Assembly: GCF_947495995.1 (NCBI RefSeq)
Contig: NZ_CANMAX010000001.1
Location: forward strand, 558,001-622,000
DNA length: 64,000 nt
From: an uncultured Tenacibaculum sp.
Lineage (GTDB): Bacteria; Bacteroidota; Bacteroidia; Flavobacteriales; Flavobacteriaceae
Direction: 5' to 3'
Position 1 is the first letter of the stretch. Each line of letters starts with the position of its first letter. The notes beneath the pieces were generated by a model. The model did not search any database. It saw only the letters and a program-made list of their open reading frames with translations, and had not been told where the DNA came from. Shown piece by piece: positions 17,001 to 25,689 of this stretch. The position numbers and the translations under genes are program-made.

Positions 17001-20000
17001 ACGAATGATAGCATTCATATCATCGTCAGCAACAACTCTTCCAGGTACATCTTCTGCATGCAAGAACATTCTTAAATTTTTATATCGACGTAAATCGATA
17101 CTAATATTTTTAAAAATTGCTCTAGCTTTACCTGGTTCTAAATCTGTAACCGTAATTGTAGAAGATTGTTCGTTTTGTCTTTGAATTCTGTTTGTTCCTT
17201 GTAATTGTTCTCTAGGAATTCCTGGAGGTAATTCATATCTATCATCATTTTGCTCGATACTAACTACCCCTACTTCAAAGTTATTTAATTCAGTATTGTC
17301 TAAATCTTCTTGCGGATCTACTGTCGGATCTAAAGTTCTAGTGTAACGTCTCCAATCTCCACGTACTAATTCTAATTCAGCAAAACGTAATACAACTGGC
17401 ATACTGAATTGTGTTAAGTACATACGCATAAAACGAATACTATTGAAATCTGTAATTCCTCCAACAGCACGGGCAAAACCATTACGAACTGGAATTCTAA
17501 ATTGATACCAAGTTGTACTTCTAGTTTCTCCGTTTGGTAATGAAATTGGTTCTGACTTTACATCAACAATAAAGTTAGATCCTTTTACTAAATCATTCTT
17601 CTTTAACGAAACTTCATATTCAAAATATGCACTAACTGCATCCATAGTTTGGTCACGGTTTAAATCTTCCACATCTGGATATTGAGATCCTGATGTTGGG
17701 AAATTTTCAGAAGACTGATCTATTGTTGGTGAGTTTCCTTGAGTTCCATTAAAGTTTTTATAACGTGTAAGTACTGAAGCTCCGACTGCATCTAATTCAC
17801 TTCCTCTAAAAAACTGGAAGTTATCACCTGCTGGATCATCACCATAAATACTTCTTGCTTGTTCAATGTTCGCAATTCCAGGGAAATTTTGAACTATTTT
17901 TTCTAATTCTTGTGTATCGTTTAATCCATCTAAACCAACATCTTGCTGAGATCTTTCATCTGGATCTGTACTAAATGCATATAAAATTGATGGATTTCTA
18001 GGAATATTACCCCAAATTGTTTCTACTTGAGGAGAAGGATTTTGTGTAGTTGATAATCCGTTCTCGAATTGCTTTTGTGAATCTCGAAGAATATCCTCAG
18101 AAATACTTCCTAAGTTTAAGAATAGTTTACCTTGATTGATATCACTTTGAGGATCAACTCCTGCAGGTAAACCTTCTTCTGTTGTAATCGAATAACCTTC
18201 ATATGGATCCATTAACCAGAACTGAACATACTCAACATTAGCTTGTTCGAAGTTATTGGTTGTTGTTAATGCTCTCATAATACCTCCCCATTTATCTTGA
18301 GCATTTCCTGGAGTTTGGTTGAAGTTATACGGACCAGTTTCGTTTGGATAATACGCTAAATCTAAAGTTCTAACTAAATTTAACTGAGTAATATCTAAAT
18401 CTGTATTCGGAAATAATTCAGAAAAACTAATTTGTCTTACCTCATTTCTTGACAGTTCAATATCATTAATATTTGACGGTCTGGTCGCTCCATTAGAATA
18501 GAATAATTGATCGATACTGTACCAAGCTAACTTTGCTCTATTGTCATTATATCGAATATCTATATCTTCTGAAAACTGTTGTGAAAGTGGCGAACTTGCT
18601 AACTTCCATTCTGTTGGTGCAGTAAGATTGATAGGAATTTGCGTAGCTTCAAAATCATCTAAATATGATGTTGCTGCTCCGTTTACATCAATTCCACTTG
18701 GTGTACCTGGTAATAAATACGCCATATCTGCACGAACCGAAAGATTAGACGGTGCATCTGTTTCTACGAAAGGAAGTTTGTTTGCCAATTTTGTAAAGTA
18801 TGGTACTTCTGTAGAAAAATCTACATTTAAACCAAACATCATATTGTCTATTGGCTCTGCGCCAAAATTAACTTTTGGCGTAATTGGTCGTTCAGTTACA
18901 TTTAAGAATGTTGCACCAAGCACAAAATTCTCATTGAATTTATGCTCAACATCAATTCCTAAAAATGTTTTTCTTTGCTGATTAAAGAATGTATTATTCT
19001 CAACAGAAGCATTAATTGGAACTCCAGAAGCTTCTAATCCTGGATCTAAGATTTGAACCCTACCTAATTGATAATCTACAACATAATCAACACCCTCTAC
19101 TAAAGTTCTTCCTCCTGCTGTAACTCGAACAGATCCTCTTGGAATATTAAATGCTCCTAAAGGAATACCTCTACTTGTTTCTGATTTATAATATCCTTTT
19201 AAAAAGAATTTATCACGATCTTGAAAATCGTTTTTAGCTTGAATCTTGGTTGTTGAATATAATTCATCAAACGCAAATCGATCTCTATCCGCAGTATTTG
19301 TAATTGCTAAATCTTCTCCAAAAGGTTCTGGTTTAGGGAAATAAATCAAACCTCTTGATGAGTTTACTGTTATTCCTTCTACATAATCAAAGAAACCATC
19401 TCCTCCGTCAACCTTAAACTGACTTTGGTCTAACTTATCAATTTCAAATAAGTTTAGTAATGTTTGATTCAATAAAGAAGTATCAGTTGCTCCTTGTAAC
19501 GTGTTTTGTAAAACACCTGTATTATCATCTCTATATAATAATTCAAAACGGAAACCTTCTTGACTCAAAGGAACAGCACCTAAAGCATATACGTTTTTCA
19601 TCATTAAACGCCAAGTTGGAAAAGGCACAAATGTGTTTGGCGAGATTTCTCTTCTTGTTGTTAAGATTTCACTACGTAATAATTTTACTGCAATATTTGA
19701 AGGAGCGTTAATTCCATCGTTAGAAAATTCCCCTACTTTAAAGATTGTTTCGCTAACAGGAGCTCCACTTTGTTGTGCACCTACAACAGTATATTCATAA
19801 GCAACAGCTAAAACTTCACCGTCGTTTAATCTTCTATTTAAAGAAATAAATCCTAATTGTGGGTGTAAAGTATATTCGTTTGGTTGTAATCTTCTTGCAT
19901 TTTGTAAATATGAGTAATCTCTACCTTGCACCATTTCTGCTGGCACAGATGTATTAATTGTTGCAACATCTCTAATTCCGCCGTTATCTACAAACAAACC

Positions 20001-21215
20001 GCTAATGTCGTTCACATCATTATAAGGTAGATTAGAACCTCTTACGGATATCGGATTGTTAACTACATCAACATAACCTTCTTGAAAAACTCCACCGACT
20101 GCGTTTGCACTCACCAAATTATCTGGTTGGGATTCTCCTAAATCGGCAAAAGCAACAATACTTCTATAGTCTGTTACATTCTGATTTCTGTTCGTTACCC
20201 AGATCTCAATTCTGTTAATGTTTATTGGACTATTGATTAAAGGATAATTTTTTAACGCCGTTTCGTAGTTTTCTCTAAAGTATTGTGATAAAAAGAAGTG
20301 ACGATCGTTATCATAATCTGTCGCTCTTAATTCAAATTCTTCTATAGATCCACCTGCTTGTGCTACCACATTACGTGTTTGTGAATTCTGTTGAGAAAAT
20401 ACCGATCGAATTGTAGTTTTTCCAAATTGAAAATCTGCTCGAACCCCAAATAAAGCTTGAGCCCCATTAATTAATGAGTTTTTAATCGGTAAATTTACGT
20501 TACCCGCATCAATTTTCTGAATAATATCATCTTCAGTAGGTGTATATTCTAACTTGATAATATTTTGAAAATCGAATGTTGTTTGCGTATCGTAATTTGC
20601 AGTTACTTGTAATCTTGTTCCTACTTTTGCTTGTAAACTTGCACTAATTTGCTGATCGAAATCGAAAGTAAAACTACTTTGGTTTTCTACAGAGATTTGT
20701 GGGTTTTCAGTATTTTGATAAATTCCTCCAAGCTTAATATTTATTTGTCCCGTTGGAATCACCTCTACTTCACTTCCTCCAAAAACAGATTCGAAAAACT
20801 TAGAATTCACATAATACTTAGGAAGTAAGTTTTTTCTAGCTTTTTCGTTTCCTTTTCGATTCGGATTCGCAGCTTCTATTTTTTCTTTGAAATATGTTTT
20901 AACATCGTTCTTTAATCTGAACTTGTTATACTCTCTCGGTGTTAAATACATTGGAGTACCAATTAAGTAGTCTCCAATTTTTTCAACAATCACAAATTTA
21001 TCAATAGACTTATCGTAAGTAACCTGAACCGATGTTGGGTTATTTAAAAAGAGATGTGCTTTTTGGTTGAAATTAAAATTATACTTCAGAGGAACAACTG
21101 TGTCTTTCTTTTTAGAAATAGAATCGTTCTTCTTTGTTGTATTTTGAGCAAATAAAACAACACTTGCTATCAAAGCAAGTGCCGTTACGAGTTTATTGCG
21201 AAAATTTTCTCCCAA
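14037..21215 (-). CDS. sprA: SprA, giant outer-membrane translocon of the type IX secretion system
   Basis: 2392 residues, matching the usual ~2400. A signal peptide (1-24, ending VVLFAQ) precedes a segment with the SprA N-terminal domain features (PLKYNFNFNQ ... YLTPREYNKFRLK), which recurs as a second SprA_N-like part in the middle third. A very long beta-barrel region ends in GGFNLVYNLGN. SprA/Sov forms a 36-strand barrel that exports folded proteins bearing C-terminal sorting domains to the cell surface and is needed for gliding in Flavobacterium. The start lies 5 bp after the ruvA stop and gcvH follows 35 bp downstream. PorZ and two proteins with type IX sorting domains occur in this window. 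Frame and length are intact. Confidence 0.97.
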   Translation of the reverse strand: MGENFRNKLVTALALIASVVLFAQNTTKKNDSISKKKDTVVPLKYNFNFNQKAHLFLNNPTSVQVTYDKSIDKFVIVEKIGDYLIGTPMYLTPREYNKFRLKNDVKTYFKEKIEAANPNRKGNEKARKNLLPKYYVNSKFFESVFGGSEVEVIPTGQINIKLGGIYQNTENPQISVENQSSFTFDFDQQISASLQAKVGTRLQVTANYDTQTTFDFQNIIKLEYTPTEDDIIQKIDAGNVNLPIKNSLINGAQALFGVRADFQFGKTTIRSVFSQQNSQTRNVVAQAGGSIEEFELRATDYDNDRHFFLSQYFRENYETALKNYPLINSPININRIEIWVTNRNQNVTDYRSIVAFADLGESQPDNLVSANAVGGVFQEGYVDVVNNPISVRGSNLPYNDVNDISGLFVDNGGIRDVATINTSVPAEMVQGRDYSYLQNARRLQPNEYTLHPQLGFISLNRRLNDGEVLAVAYEYTVVGAQQSGAPVSETIFKVGEFSNDGINAPSNIAVKLLRSEILTTRREISPNTFVPFPTWRLMMKNVYALGAVPLSQEGFRFELLYRDDNTGVLQNTLQGATDTSLLNQTLLNLFEIDKLDQSQFKVDGGDGFFDYVEGITVNSSRGLIYFPKPEPFGEDLAITNTADRDRFAFDELYSTTKIQAKNDFQDRDKFFLKGYYKSETSRGIPLGAFNIPRGSVRVTAGGRTLVEGVDYVVDYQLGRVQILDPGLEASGVPINASVENNTFFNQQRKTFLGIDVEHKFNENFVLGATFLNVTERPITPKVNFGAEPIDNMMFGLNVDFSTEVPYFTKLANKLPFVETDAPSNLSVRADMAYLLPGTPSGIDVNGAATSYLDDFEATQIPINLTAPTEWKLASSPLSQQFSEDIDIRYNDNRAKLAWYSIDQLFYSNGATRPSNINDIELSRNEVRQISFSELFPNTDLDITQLNLVRTLDLAYYPNETGPYNFNQTPGNAQDKWGGIMRALTTTNNFEQANVEYVQFWLMDPYEGYSITTEEGLPAGVDPQSDINQGKLFLNLGSISEDILRDSQKQFENGLSTTQNPSPQVETIWGNIPRNPSILYAFSTDPDERSQQDVGLDGLNDTQELEKIVQNFPGIANIEQARSIYGDDPAGDNFQFFRGSELDAVGASVLTRYKNFNGTQGNSPTIDQSSENFPTSGSQYPDVEDLNRDQTMDAVSAYFEYEVSLKKNDLVKGSNFIVDVKSEPISLPNGETRSTTWYQFRIPVRNGFARAVGGITDFNSIRFMRMYLTQFSMPVVLRFAELELVRGDWRRYTRTLDPTVDPQEDLDNTELNNFEVGVVSIEQNDDRYELPPGIPREQLQGTNRIQRQNEQSSTITVTDLEPGKARAIFKNISIDLRRYKNLRMFLHAEDVPGRVVADDDMNAIIRLGTDLNDNYYEIEKPLKLSTSSASPIDVWPEENNLDVSLTELASLKLERDGTGTAVSDIYSGTSSNGLTIKVKGNPTLAQIRTVLLGVKNSTTNPASAEVWFNELRAVGFDNQGGWAAVLNADANFADVADVTLAGSMSTVGFGNVDQRVQERSLEENKQYSVATNVQLGKMMPKKWNMQVPMSYSYGEQFIDPKFDPQYQDVELADAKASGSDQVKRNAENAQDYTRRKSISFINVKKNRNPKSDKKPKFYDVENVSVSYAFNEEFHRDYNIQRFVNQNLMAGASYNFNFAPWSIEPFKKSEKLKSKHWRFIRDLNFNPLPKSVVLNSKINRNYNLQQSRNLVDLPVAQPELIQRRFLFDWDYGVVFDLTRSLKLNFKATNNYIYDSFGEDEELEIFDKFFTFGRRNQYHQTLNATYNLPINKLPYLNFITSDYGYTADFDWQASSRSTITETDINGNSVDVSIEDKVGNMIQNSNKHNINATIDFNRFYKTLGLEKLLLKGAKKRGNKKGQVALGAKQKSVKPKLKKNASFSQKLLKGTYDVLTSVKRAKVSYSQENGTLLQGYRPSVGFLGRSNFNGSAAPTLGFVFGSQTDIISKGIEQGWLVTRGEDEDYFNKNFAQTQANKLDYNISIKPFKDFTIDLRGSRIRTSNTTQQLDIVRFADGSVAQNPDLLAFETGNFNISHFMLGTMFEDGDALYEKFLGYRQIISNRLETQAQPNGIFNAFQKEGQQAMLPAFLAAYSGVNPNSVDTGIFRNIPIPNWTMRYNGLMKLKWFKKRFSSFTLSHSYKSSYSILNYTNNLQFDPNDLSLTNSSGNYQPELLISSATLVDEFSPLIKVDMKMRNSFSFRGEIKKDRSLTLNFNNNTLTDIKGTEYVLGLGYRIKDVKFITRITGKKETLKGDVNFRADVSLRDNLTLIRSIDEQNNQITGGERLFALKFLADYNLNKNLTVSFYYNHNTFDYAISTNFPRQSINGGFNLVYNLGN

Positions 21216-21220
21216 CCTTT

Positions 21221-21802
21221 TTACAAATTTTTTAGTGCCTTTTTAATCAGCTCCTCAACGCTAGCTGAAGGCAGTTCTTTTAAAATATCGTTTACTACTT
21301 TACCTGCTTGTTTTCGGGCAAAGCCTAAAACCTCTAATGCAGATAACGCTTCTTCTTTATTTGTATTGTTTTCAATTACAGAAACTTCATCAATATCAAA
21401 GGTTTTTAATATTTTCTGTTTCAAATCAATGATAACACGCTGCGCTGTTTTTGCCCCAATTCCTTTAACGGATTGTATTAGGCTAACATTTTCTGATGCT
21501 ATAGCTTGTTGTACATCTTCTGCCGTCATTGAAGACAACATTGTTCTTGCTATACTTGGGCCAACACCAGAAACTGAAATTAACAACTTAAACACTTCTC
21601 GTTCTACTTTATTAATAAAACCATAAAGTGTATGAGCGTCTTCTCGTATTGATAAATGTGTATATAACAATACATTTTCATCTGTGGGGAGAGCAGAGAA
21701 AGTATTTAATGAGATGTGGAGTAAATATCCTAACCCATTACAATCAACAACTACATAAGTCGGATTTTTTTCAACAAGTCTTCCTTTTATTTGTGTAATC
21801 AT
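21221..21802 (-). CDS. ruvA: Holliday junction DNA helicase subunit RuvA
   Basis: 193 residues, the expected length. An N-terminal OB fold MITQIKGRLVEKNPTYVVVD is followed by two helix-hairpin-helix motifs, SGVGPSIA (78-85) and KGIGAKTA (113-120), and a C-terminal domain III (LGFARKQAGKVV...). RuvA binds the four-way junction as a tetramer and loads RuvB for branch migration. RuvB and RuvC are not here. The gene sits 66 bp after maeB and 5 bp before sprA, so it probably shares a transcript with the secretion gene by position only. No anomaly is visible. Confidence 0.96.
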   Translation of the reverse strand: MITQIKGRLVEKNPTYVVVDCNGLGYLLHISLNTFSALPTDENVLLYTHLSIREDAHTLYGFINKVEREVFKLLISVSGVGPSIARTMLSSMTAEDVQQAIASENVSLIQSVKGIGAKTAQRVIIDLKQKILKTFDIDEVSVIENNTNKEEALSALEVLGFARKQAGKVVNDILKELPSASVEELIKKALKNL

Positions 21803-21868
21803 TGTTCTCTTTTAACAGACGCCTAAAGTAATAAATTTTTTATTTCTGTAAAACCAGTATTATACTAG

Positions 21869-24157
21869 TTAACAATTATTGTTTTTTGCCTTTTCTCGCT
21901 CTTGCGCATCAACAATTGCTACAGCAGCCATATTCACCATTTCATCTACGCTTGCACCTAGTTGTAATACGTGAACCGGTTTGCTTAACCCTAATAAAAT
22001 CGGACCAATCGATTCTACTTCATTTACCTCCTTCATTAATTTATAGGTAATATTCGCCGATTCTAAGTTTGGAAATATTAAAACATTAACCTTTTGACCG
22101 TTTAATTTAGAGAAAGAAAACTCTTTAGATAACATTTCTTTATTAAGTGCAAAATCTGCTTGTAATTCGCCATCAACAATTAAATCAGGATAATTCTCGT
22201 GCATGTATTCTACAGCTTCTCTAATTTTTACAGATGTCTCAGATTTTGTTGATCCGAAATTCGAAAAACCTAACATAGCTACTTTTGGTTGCATACCAAA
22301 CATTCTTGCTAGTATACTTGTGTAGCGTGTTATCTTCGCTAATTCTTTAGCTGAAGGGTTTATATTTATTGTTGTATCAGCTAAGAACATAGGTCCTTGC
22401 TTAGTTAACATTAAATTCGTCGCTGCTATTTTTTGTACCCCTTTATCTCTATCAACCAATTCTAAAATAGGTTTAACTACAGAAGAATAAGGTCTTGAAT
22501 ATCCTGTTACTAATGCATCTGCTTCTCCTTCATTTACCATCATAGAAGCAAAATAGTTACGTTGACGCATCCACTTTTCAGCTTCTAACAAAGTCATTCC
22601 TTTACGCTGACGTTTTTCCCAAAATAGTTTTCCAAAACGTTTTGTTCTTTCAACTTCTTCTGGAGTTTTAGGATCTATAATAGGTACGTCTGCATCAAAT
22701 CCTAATTCTTCTTTTAACTCTAAGATAATCTCCTTATTACCTAAAAGAATAGGATGACCTAATTTTTCGTCATATACTCTTTGCGCTGCTTTTAACACAT
22801 CTAAATGATCTGCTTCTGCAAAAACTACACGCTTAGGATTTGTTCTAGCTCTGTTATGTAAAATTCGTACTTCTTTACTTCCTGAACCTGAACGATCCAT
22901 TAATTCATTTCTATATCTCTCCCAATCCTCAATTGGCTCTTTAGCGACACCACTTTCAATCGCTGCCTTAGCAATTGCTGGTGGAATTTCATAAATTAAT
23001 CTTGGATCAAATGGTTTTGGAATGATATAATCTTTTCCGAAAGAAAGACTTACTTCATCGTAAACTATATTTACTTGCTCTGGTACAGATTTCTTAGCTA
23101 AGTCTGCTAATGCATGTACCGCAGCCATTTTCATTTCTTCATTAATCTTTGTTGCTCTAACGTCTAAAGCTCCTCTAAATATGAATGGGAAACCAAGTAC
23201 ATTATTCACCTGATTTGGATTATCTGATCGACCAGTCGCCATAATGATATCGTCTCTTGTAGCTACTGCCAAATCGTAATCGATTTCTGGTTCAGGATTC
23301 GCCATTGCAAAAACAATAGGATTTTTAGCCATTGACAATAACATTTCTGGACTTACTACATTTCCTTTAGATAAACCTATAAATACATCTGCATTATTCA
23401 TAGCTTCTTCTAAAGTATTTAAATCTCTATCTGTGGCAAATTCAGCTTTTTGAGGAGTAAGATTATCTCTATCTTTTCTAATTACTCCTTTACTATCACA
23501 CATTACAACGTTTTCGCGTTTTGCTCCTAAAGCTAAATATAAACGTGTACAAGAAATAGCCGCAGCTCCTGCTCCATTGACTACAATCTTAACATCTGCT
23601 ATATTTTTCCCGTTGATTTCTAATGCATTTTTTAAAGCCGCCGCAGAAATAATAGCTGTTCCGTGTTGATCGTCGTGCATTACTGGAATATCTAATTCCT
23701 CTTTTAAACGTCTTTCAATTTCGAAAGCTTCTGGCGCTTTAATATCTTCAAGATTTATTCCTCCAAAAGTAGGAGCAATAGCTTTTACTGTTTCTATAAA
23801 TTTATCTACATCGGTAGTATCTACCTCAATATCAAAAACATCAATATCTGCGAAAATCTTAAATAGTAAACCTTTCCCTTCCATAACAGGCTTAGATGCT
23901 TCTGGACCAATGTCTCCTAATCCTAAAACTGCTGTTCCGTTAGATATTACCGCTACTAGGTTTCCTTTAGTAGTATATTTATATACGTTCTCTTTGTTTT
24001 TTGCGATCTCTAGGCAAGGTTCTGCTACACCAGGAGAATACGCTAGTGATAAGTCGTGTTGAGTTGCATACTTCTTCGTTGGCACTACTGATATTTTACC
24101 TGGCTTAGGCTTAGCATGATACAATAGCGCTTCTCGTCTTTTACGTGATTGACTCAT
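21869..24157 (-). CDS. maeB: NADP-dependent malic enzyme with C-terminal phosphotransacetylase-like domain (MaeB type)
   Basis: 762 residues, the usual MaeB length. The malic enzyme part (1-~430) carries SLAYSPGVAEPC (37-48), the divalent-metal region FGGINLEDIKAPE and HDDQHGTA (161-168), then the NAD(P) motif NGAGAAA near 194. The phosphate acetyltransferase-like part (~435-762) is normally regulatory, binding acetyl-CoA, not catalytic. The enzyme decarboxylates malate to pyruvate, giving NADPH and CO2. Upstream 80 bp away is a DASS dicarboxylate transporter gene on the same strand, a sensible partner that could supply malate or succinate. Downstream is ruvA. Its own promoter may be in the 80-bp gap (TATATTTA at the -7 position), but the match is incomplete. 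Confidence 0.93.
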   Translation of the reverse strand: MSQSRKRREALLYHAKPKPGKISVVPTKKYATQHDLSLAYSPGVAEPCLEIAKNKENVYKYTTKGNLVAVISNGTAVLGLGDIGPEASKPVMEGKGLLFKIFADIDVFDIEVDTTDVDKFIETVKAIAPTFGGINLEDIKAPEAFEIERRLKEELDIPVMHDDQHGTAIISAAALKNALEINGKNIADVKIVVNGAGAAAISCTRLYLALGAKRENVVMCDSKGVIRKDRDNLTPQKAEFATDRDLNTLEEAMNNADVFIGLSKGNVVSPEMLLSMAKNPIVFAMANPEPEIDYDLAVATRDDIIMATGRSDNPNQVNNVLGFPFIFRGALDVRATKINEEMKMAAVHALADLAKKSVPEQVNIVYDEVSLSFGKDYIIPKPFDPRLIYEIPPAIAKAAIESGVAKEPIEDWERYRNELMDRSGSGSKEVRILHNRARTNPKRVVFAEADHLDVLKAAQRVYDEKLGHPILLGNKEIILELKEELGFDADVPIIDPKTPEEVERTKRFGKLFWEKRQRKGMTLLEAEKWMRQRNYFASMMVNEGEADALVTGYSRPYSSVVKPILELVDRDKGVQKIAATNLMLTKQGPMFLADTTININPSAKELAKITRYTSILARMFGMQPKVAMLGFSNFGSTKSETSVKIREAVEYMHENYPDLIVDGELQADFALNKEMLSKEFSFSKLNGQKVNVLIFPNLESANITYKLMKEVNEVESIGPILLGLSKPVHVLQLGASVDEMVNMAAVAIVDAQEREKAKNNNC

Positions 24158-24237
24158 AAACTCTTTTAGTTGATTATTTAAAAAATAAATATAGTTGTTT
24201 TGTTATAACTTTTAAGGTTTCATTAAAAAAATATCAA

Positions 24238-25674
24238 CTAGAGTATAATTGGCAAGATATATTTGAAGATAACTACAAGAAGCAAGACCGCTAAACAATT
24301 CAAAATCAAACCAGTTTTCATCATATCTTTTACTTTCACATAACCGCTTGCAAATACAATTGCATTCGGTGGTGTTGCCATTGGTAACATAAAAGCACAA
24401 CTACTAGCTATCGTTACAGGAACCAATAAGTTTACTATTGGAATATTTAACCCTAAAGCTATTCCTGCCACTACCGGAGCTAAAACTGCAACTAAGGCGA
24501 CATTACTCATTAACTCCGTCATAAATAACATTAAGAATATTAAAATAGAACCTGTTAAAAACACACCCAAATTGTACGATGCAATTACACTAGAAACCTG
24601 ATCTACAATTCCGCTACTCGACATTCCTTTAGCAAGCGCTAAGCCTCCTCCAAATAATATTAATATCCCCCAAGAAAGCTTCTCGGTGTCTTTCCAGTTT
24701 AATATGAAATCTCCTTTTTTGAAGTTGAACGGAACCGCAAAAATTGCCAATGCAGCAAATACACTAATCATAGTATCTGTAAGTTTTAACTCTGGAAAAA
24801 CTTTATTAATTACCGCTCTAAAAATCCACAAGAAAATAGCACAAGCAAAAACTAACAAGACAAACTTTTCACGTTTTGATATTTTTCCAAGCTTTTTTAA
24901 TTCTGTATAAATTACTTCTTGAGAAGCCTTAAATTTTAAATTTTTATTTGGATACATAAACTCTACCAACACCAAATACACAACTGAAATCATTATTAAA
25001 GAAAATGGAAGACCAATACTCATCCATTCTAAAAAAGAGATTTCTATATTGTATTCATTTTCTAAAAACCCTATTAAAACAGAGTTTGGCGGCGTACCTA
25101 TAATTGTTGCTATTCCTCCAGCATTTGCTGAAAAAGCAATTCCTAACATTACTGAAACTGCAAAATTCTTATTGTCTTTTGTAAAACCATCTTCATCATC
25201 TATCAACAATTGAATTACAGATAAAGCTATTGGCAACATAACAACTGTGCTAGCCGTATTGCTAATCCACATACTTAATAATCCAGTAGCAATCATGAAA
25301 CCTAACACTACTTTTTTAGGTGTTGTTCCTGTTAATTTAATAATGGATAACGCAATACGCTTATGTAAATTCACTTTCTCTAAAGCTAAGGCCATTACAA
25401 ATCCTCCGAAGAATAAAAATATAATCGGACTTCCGTAATTGGAACCAACTTCATTCATCGGCATAACTTTCAACAAAGGAAATAAAAGCAAAGGAAGTAA
25501 TGCAGTTACAGAAATTGAAACTGCTTCTGTAATCCACCATGTAATCATCCAAAGTGCTACACTAATAACTTTATCTCCACTATTAGAAACAAGTTCAAAA
25601 GGTAAAATGTTAATAATCAAAAAGAAAACAGGACCTAAAAGTAAACCTACTCTTTTAGCAATCGGGTATTTCAT
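24238..25674 (-). CDS. DASS/SLC13-family sodium:dicarboxylate symporter
   Basis: 478 residues with about 11-12 hydrophobic segments. The paired SNT-type motifs of the DASS family are visible: MWISNTASTVVMLPIALSV near residues 135-153 and the second repeat around MATPPNAIVFASGY near residue 440. These coordinate sodium and the carboxylates of succinate, malate or fumarate. The start is 15 bp after the stop of the fused glycerol kinase-dehydrogenase gene, so they are likely co-transcribed; malic enzyme follows 80 bp on. In related glycerol operons this position is usually held by the GlpF facilitator, so this carrier is an unexpected partner. Specificity for dicarboxylates is a family inference. 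Confidence 0.85.
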   Translation of the reverse strand: MKYPIAKRVGLLLGPVFFLIINILPFELVSNSGDKVISVALWMITWWITEAVSISVTALLPLLLFPLLKVMPMNEVGSNYGSPIIFLFFGGFVMALALEKVNLHKRIALSIIKLTGTTPKKVVLGFMIATGLLSMWISNTASTVVMLPIALSVIQLLIDDEDGFTKDNKNFAVSVMLGIAFSANAGGIATIIGTPPNSVLIGFLENEYNIEISFLEWMSIGLPFSLIMISVVYLVLVEFMYPNKNLKFKASQEVIYTELKKLGKISKREKFVLLVFACAIFLWIFRAVINKVFPELKLTDTMISVFAALAIFAVPFNFKKGDFILNWKDTEKLSWGILILFGGGLALAKGMSSSGIVDQVSSVIASYNLGVFLTGSILIFLMLFMTELMSNVALVAVLAPVVAGIALGLNIPIVNLLVPVTIASSCAFMLPMATPPNAIVFASGYVKVKDMMKTGLILNCLAVLLLVVIFKYILPIIL

Positions 25675-25689
25675 TTTAAAGTGTATTCT